DNA from: Planococcus citri
Lineage: Eukaryota; Arthropoda; Insecta; Hemiptera; Pseudococcidae
Length of the DNA stretch: 64,000 nucleotides
Reading direction: 5' to 3'
NCBI RefSeq assembly: GCF_950023065.1
Contig: NC_088679.1
Location: forward strand, 17,794,001-17,858,000
A program made the translations under genes and the position numbers. Under the pieces are notes generated by a model. It saw only the letters and a program-made list of their open reading frames with translations, ran no database searches and had not been told where the DNA came from. Shown piece after piece: positions 59,441 to 64,000 of the stretch (its first letter is position 1; each line of letters opens with the position of its first letter).

Positions 59441-61788
59441 AAGATGAAAAATTTCTGACACATCTGAGAATTTATAGCAGGAAAAGCGAATTTTTGATTT
59501 AAAAAAAGGGTTGGTGAAGTTTTTCTTTGACTAGAAGACTATATAGAAAAATTTCGAGCTCTCCTAGCCTCATGAGCTAAGGATCCTAAAAGTGGAGTCA
59601 TTTCCCAGAAAAGTGTTCTGTTTTGTTGCCATCTTTGAATTCTTTACCATGTACCGAACTCAGTCCCCTCCCTCTCCAAAAGAAGAAAGCGTAATTTGAA
59701 TTTGTATGAACTCCTTTGGTCCATTGACTTCGAAATTCCATATCACTTTTAGTCCTCTAAAAACGACATGAAGATGGTGGGTGAAAAATATTTTGATTTC
59801 TCATCAACTTTACGTCTCTGTTTCTCCATTGAAAATTACATTTGAGAAAATTGGAGTAAGTATTTCGACCTCCTGAGTACGAAACCAAAAATTGTTTTTC
59901 CCAAAGGAAAATTTTCATGGCTGAAAAATGCCAAAAAGTCGATAAGAATTTGAAAATTTTGCAATTCACCAATTTTCAAGTCGTTTGTACAGGACTAGAA
60001 GTGGTATATCTTTCAAAGGCTACCGGTCAAGGAGGATCAGAAACTCAAATATTTTTCGAGGTAAGAGGGCGAGACTGGAGTTGTGAGCAATACCAGAAAA
60101 TGCTGAAAAACCACATTTTCAAAAACGACCTCACATGAAGCTTTATGGCTCCACTTTCTGTATGATTAGGTGGCTCAAAATTTTCGTGATTAGTCTCATA
60201 CTCAAAGTTAACTTCTTTACCAATTTTCATCAAAATTCTGGATAAGTATGTTTTTTGAAAATTGTAGAACGTCAACAAGTAGGTTCCTAACACTCCAGAA
60301 AATTCGTTTAAAACCCCATCAAACCTTTTTTATTCCCATCGTACGTAATTAATTTAAATCTAGTACTTCTATCGAAGAAAATCAAGCACCCCATTTTCTC
60401 TCACTCTTTCTAACACTATTGAAGGCTGTGCAAGTTGATAAGATTTACGTAAGCTGTTTTCCAACGCATAGGACATAATTACTCTACACCGATGGTCGCT
60501 GCGATGCTGCGGCTCAAGCCTGTGGGCCAATTATTCATCCAAACACGTGGCTTTCTTTTAATTCAGCCTCAGCGTATCTTTGTGCACGATCTCTGGAAGG
60601 TATCTAATACGCTTGGTACACGTTTCACACACAGCATCGTCGGGGTATAGGAACTGTGGAAAATTCGCTCGAGGCTCTCGATTACACCTCACACGGTAAT
60701 GCACTGTGTATACTGTGTGTACCGCATCGAGACCAGTGACAATTATAAAGAATGGCCAACGCTTCTCTGTATAGGTACGTTTATAATACACAGTATTTTA
60801 TGGTATAAGGCTCATTTCGCTGCTATATTTACCTGTTTTAAACTTAATACCGATCTATAAGTGGTTCGCACGAGTACACAAGTACTATATGTTTCTCTCT
60901 CAATTGCTCGTTCTTTCTCTGAGGAATATCAGTACAACTTTATCAGTAAATATCTCACACGATATCACGTTTCAAAGGTGGTATATACTATAGTACGTAT
61001 GACTGTTGTGAGTTAAACGTATGTACGATGTACGTACGTATGTGTACTGTACCATTTAAACGGTTATCCATCTCGCGGTGGTGGGTGCGAAACTGTACTC
61101 GTATATGATACTTCTCAGGACACATAGTGCAATTTACCTACTCTTTCATAGCCTTATAGTACGAGTATAGATACACTTCTACATTTATAGTGTTATGTAC
61201 CAAACCTCCGACTCCGACACGATTCGCAGTACAAGATAAAAACAATTTACAAGGTTGCACACCTCTTTTCATGCACATTTCTATCGACTCATCGAGGACG
61301 TAATATCTGAGCAATAAGGGGGACAGGTGCGGGTCGACGGACGTCGTCGTGCTTTAAATATATGGCAATTAGAAATTCGTTTCGATGATGAAGTAAGCTA
61401 AACGTATGTGAGTTTACGAAGGTGGATACCGGATAGGTGCGGAGAACATAAGTACGTTGGCACTATATAGACGTGCAACAGTTCAATAAAATAGATCGAT
61501 TAATTTTTTTTGCACTGTTGTGGCCTCAAAATTGAGTGCAAATCATTTCAAAAAATTATGGATTAACTTGCGAATTTTTGAAAGTTCAAAGGCTGTAGTA
61601 CAGTACATAAGAAGGGTGATTTGGCTTTTGGCTCATTTTGGCTCAAAATATTGATTTTATTTTATAAGTGCATCTGCATAACCCCATACACAAGGAGTGG
61701 TACCTCCAAAAATGTCGATACGAAGATGAAAGTACCAGAGGGCAATGACCCTGATTTTTTCAGATTGTTTCCAACCTCTACAGGGTCA
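59441..61788. other. Integrin intron, no gene seen
   Basis: 60320-61480 is GC-richer and unique-looking, with CpG-bearing and TACGTA/GTACGTAC motifs, so it is a candidate for intronic regulatory DNA. Open frames here (for example 60558-60791, minus) match nothing known. Confidence 0.35.
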
Positions 61789-61792
61789 TTCC

Positions 61793-63177
61793 ACGTCAAT
61801 TGGACCAAGAAGTGGTAGGTGGGTTCGGCGATTTTTTTGAAATTTTTCCTGTGGAAAGACCTTCCGAAGGGATGGCCAATGGCGCAAATCGCAGCACTCT
61901 AGCCCATTTTTAACGGCAGCCAGGGGGTGTCAAAGTTTTCAGTGATCCTAAAATATCATCCATTTCAGCAGTGGATTACTCGATAACCGCGATACCTACT
62001 AAAATGAAACTTTTCCCCATAGTTAGGGGTTTTGAAAGGCTTTTTGGTGATTTCATAAAAATCAGTATTGCCACTTTTTTTCGCACAAAAAATTAGCTCA
62101 AAAAGTTTCAAAACGTAGTTTTCATATCGTTCCGACTCTCAAAAATTCTGAAAAAAATATATTATGGACAACTGTTCATGCTGAACAACATATTGAAAAA
62201 TTGGGATGGTAACTTGTTGCAAAGTCAATTTAAAAAAATTCAAAGTTTGCGAAAAAATACGATTTTTCGACTTGAGACATGAAAAAAAGTTTTGATTGGT
62301 AAAGTTGACCCATTTGACCCCTAATTTTACGTATCCGTTGAAAAAGTTGAGAAAACCCCTTCACACGGTGAAATTAACTCATCACAAAAAAATCAAAATT
62401 CGAAAAAATTCAAAAAACAAACAAATTTTTATTTTTTTGCTGTGAGTCTGATTTTTATCAACTTTTTCATGAAATACGTCAGAAATAGGTCTAAATAAGA
62501 CAACTGAATAAATTTAAACTTTTTTTGATGTTTGAAATTGAAAATTGAATTTTTTCGAATTTTGATTTTTTTGTGATGAGTTTATTTTATCGAGGTGAAA
62601 GGAAGGTTTCAACTTTTTCAACAGATACGTAAAAATATGGGTCAAATGGGTCAACTCTACCAATCAAAACTTTTTTTCATGTCTCAAGTCAAAAAATCGC
62701 ATTTTTTCGCAAACTTAAATTTTTTTAAAATCGATTTTACGACAAGTTACCATTCCAATTTTTTGATATGTTGTTCAGCATGAGCAGTTGTGCATAATTA
62801 TATTTTTTTCAGAATTTTTGAGAGTCGGAACGATATGAAAACTACGTTTTGAAACGTTTCGAGCTAATTTTTCGTACGAAAAAAAGTGGCAACACTGATT
62901 TTTATAAAATCACCAAAAAGCCTTTTAAAACCCCTAAATATGGGGAAAAGTTCCATTTTGGTAGGTATCGCGGTTATCGAGTAATCCACTGCTGAAATGG
63001 ATGATATTTTAGGTTCACTGAAAACTTTGACACCCCCTGGCTGCCGTTGAAAATGGGCTAGAGGGCTGCGATTTGTGCCATTGGTCATCCCTTCAAAAGG
63101 TCTTTCCACTGGAAAAATTTCAAAAAAATCGCCGAACCCACCTACCACTTCTTGGTCCAATTGACGTGGAATGACCC
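61793..63177. mobile_element. Complete palindromic (foldback) element
   Basis: GGGTCATTCCACGTCAATTG at the left end is mirrored at the right. The two ~690-bp halves are reverse complements along nearly their whole length, meeting near 62490. TACA flanks both ends (61789-61792; 63178-63181), a possible 4-bp target duplication. No transposase frame is present. A half copy is at 43937-45985. Confidence 0.88.
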
Positions 63178-63228
63178 TACAGCGACCTTGAAATCCGCTT
63201 TTGAAGATTCAACCCACAGTAGAGGGGG

Positions 63229-63642
63229 CAGTGATGGAAAGCTGGAAGATGAAACTTTTGGCTTTAGCTTTTATCTTCTAAAAAATTTATAAAGCTTTAG
63301 CATTAGGATTTTCAAATTTGTAAAGTTTTCTAACAGCAAACTTTTAGCTTTCAGTTTTTCCAATTTTTTTTCAATGAGATGAAATGAGAGGAAGGGGAAA
63401 ACTCATTACCACAACGAAAAAAAAAATGAAAAAACTGAAAAAAGGAGAAAAGTATGAAGTGAAAATTGAAAAATGAATCAAACTGAAACCAAACCAAATA
63501 AATTTGCAAAAAGCTGAAAAATGAAGCTTTTGGCTAGCTTTTAGCTTTTCAATCGTACAGCTTTGGCTAGCTTTTGGCTTTCAAAAAACTTCAAAAATCA
63601 TCGACTTTTAGCTTTTAGCTTTCGGCTAGCTTTTTATCCCTG
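63229..63642. repeat. AGCTTT-rich element with CAGTGAT/ATCCCTG ends
   Basis: Ends CAGTGATGGAAAGC and, reversed, CAGGGATAAAAAGC are similar. The body is dominated by AGCTTTTGGCT-type motifs. The style (simple motif filling, CAGNGAT ends) resembles the hAT-like element at 40892-42046, but no matching flanking duplication was found. Confidence 0.45.
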
Positions 63643-64000
63643 GGAATAGGTTCAAAATGAATGAAAAAAAGACGAAAATTAAAAAAAAAATTTTAATATA
63701 TTTTCTACTGCTTATATTTTTTTAGACGTGAAAATTTTCAATCTATTGAGTGCATAATTTCAAGGTGGGTAAGAATATTTGAATCCTCCAAAAGATAGAT
63801 GGATAGATATTTATTTGAAAGTGCTTACAACACAATGTATTGGAAATTTTTACCTCTGGCGGTCATTCGTGGAGATTTTTTGAAATTTTATCAAACGTGC
63901 GATACGCATTTCTAGTTTTTCAATGACTTTTTTGGTAACTTCCACCAGTTTGTGGCAACAAAACAAATATTTTTTTTCAGAATTTTGTATACCGGTGCAA
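63643..64000. other. AT-rich end of the window
   Basis: Integrin intron sequence. No feature was seen. Confidence 0.4.

Noticed and set aside
62864..63160. 98-codon minus-strand frame
   Set aside because: Lies wholly within the right arm of the palindromic element.

Overview
The window is AT-rich animal DNA with long introns, many inverted-repeat transposons and satellite-like arrays. The only host genes recognisable by homology are a CDK of the PFTAIRE type (ortholog of insect Eip63E / vertebrate CDK14) and the first coding exon of an integrin alpha subunit. The kinase C-lobe carries insect-type signatures (HRDVKPQN, FPRLYDI.EGE). Together with splicing and repeat style this suggests an insect; a hemipteran such as a scale insect or mealybug is plausible, but that is inference only.

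Layout. Positions 1-8.4 kb hold a small foldback MITE and a direct tandem pair of minus-strand genes (653-2512 and 6196-8067). Each encodes a roughly 585-590 aa putatively secreted protein built of two copies of an unrecognised domain of about 215 aa. A decayed BEL/Pao integrase fragment lies between them. At 11.1-11.6 kb a third, unrelated small secreted-type gene lies on the plus strand behind a TATA box. All three genes share one architecture: a 14-15 codon first exon, a roughly 100-nt phase-0 intron placed inside the signal peptide, then one long exon.

From 12.8 to 34.7 kb run five exons of the kinase (plus strand, 243 codons from within the C-lobe to the stop). The ATP-binding lobe is not in view, so its 5' exons are probably upstream of the window. 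If so, the three secreted genes are nested in a kinase intron. The 15.2-kb intron after the first visible exon is full of repeats: a ~304-bp tandem array, a foldback element with ~500-bp arms, a Tc1/mariner-type MITE, and a three-level nest of hAT-like elements, each with an 8-bp target duplication, next to a dead jockey-type reverse transcriptase.

From 34.7 to 55.9 kb lies about 21 kb of intergenic DNA. It holds a ~140-bp satellite with a dimeric higher-order phase, a hAT inside a mariner-like element, a decayed MADF/BESS-like coding fragment, a foldback hAT with a readable empty site elsewhere in the window, and another tandem array. At 55.9-56.1 kb the integrin alpha exon 1 (signal peptide plus start of the beta-propeller) opens on the plus strand. 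The rest of the window is its first intron, carrying a 1.4-kb palindromic element. No rRNA, tRNA, CRISPR or operon-like structure was seen.
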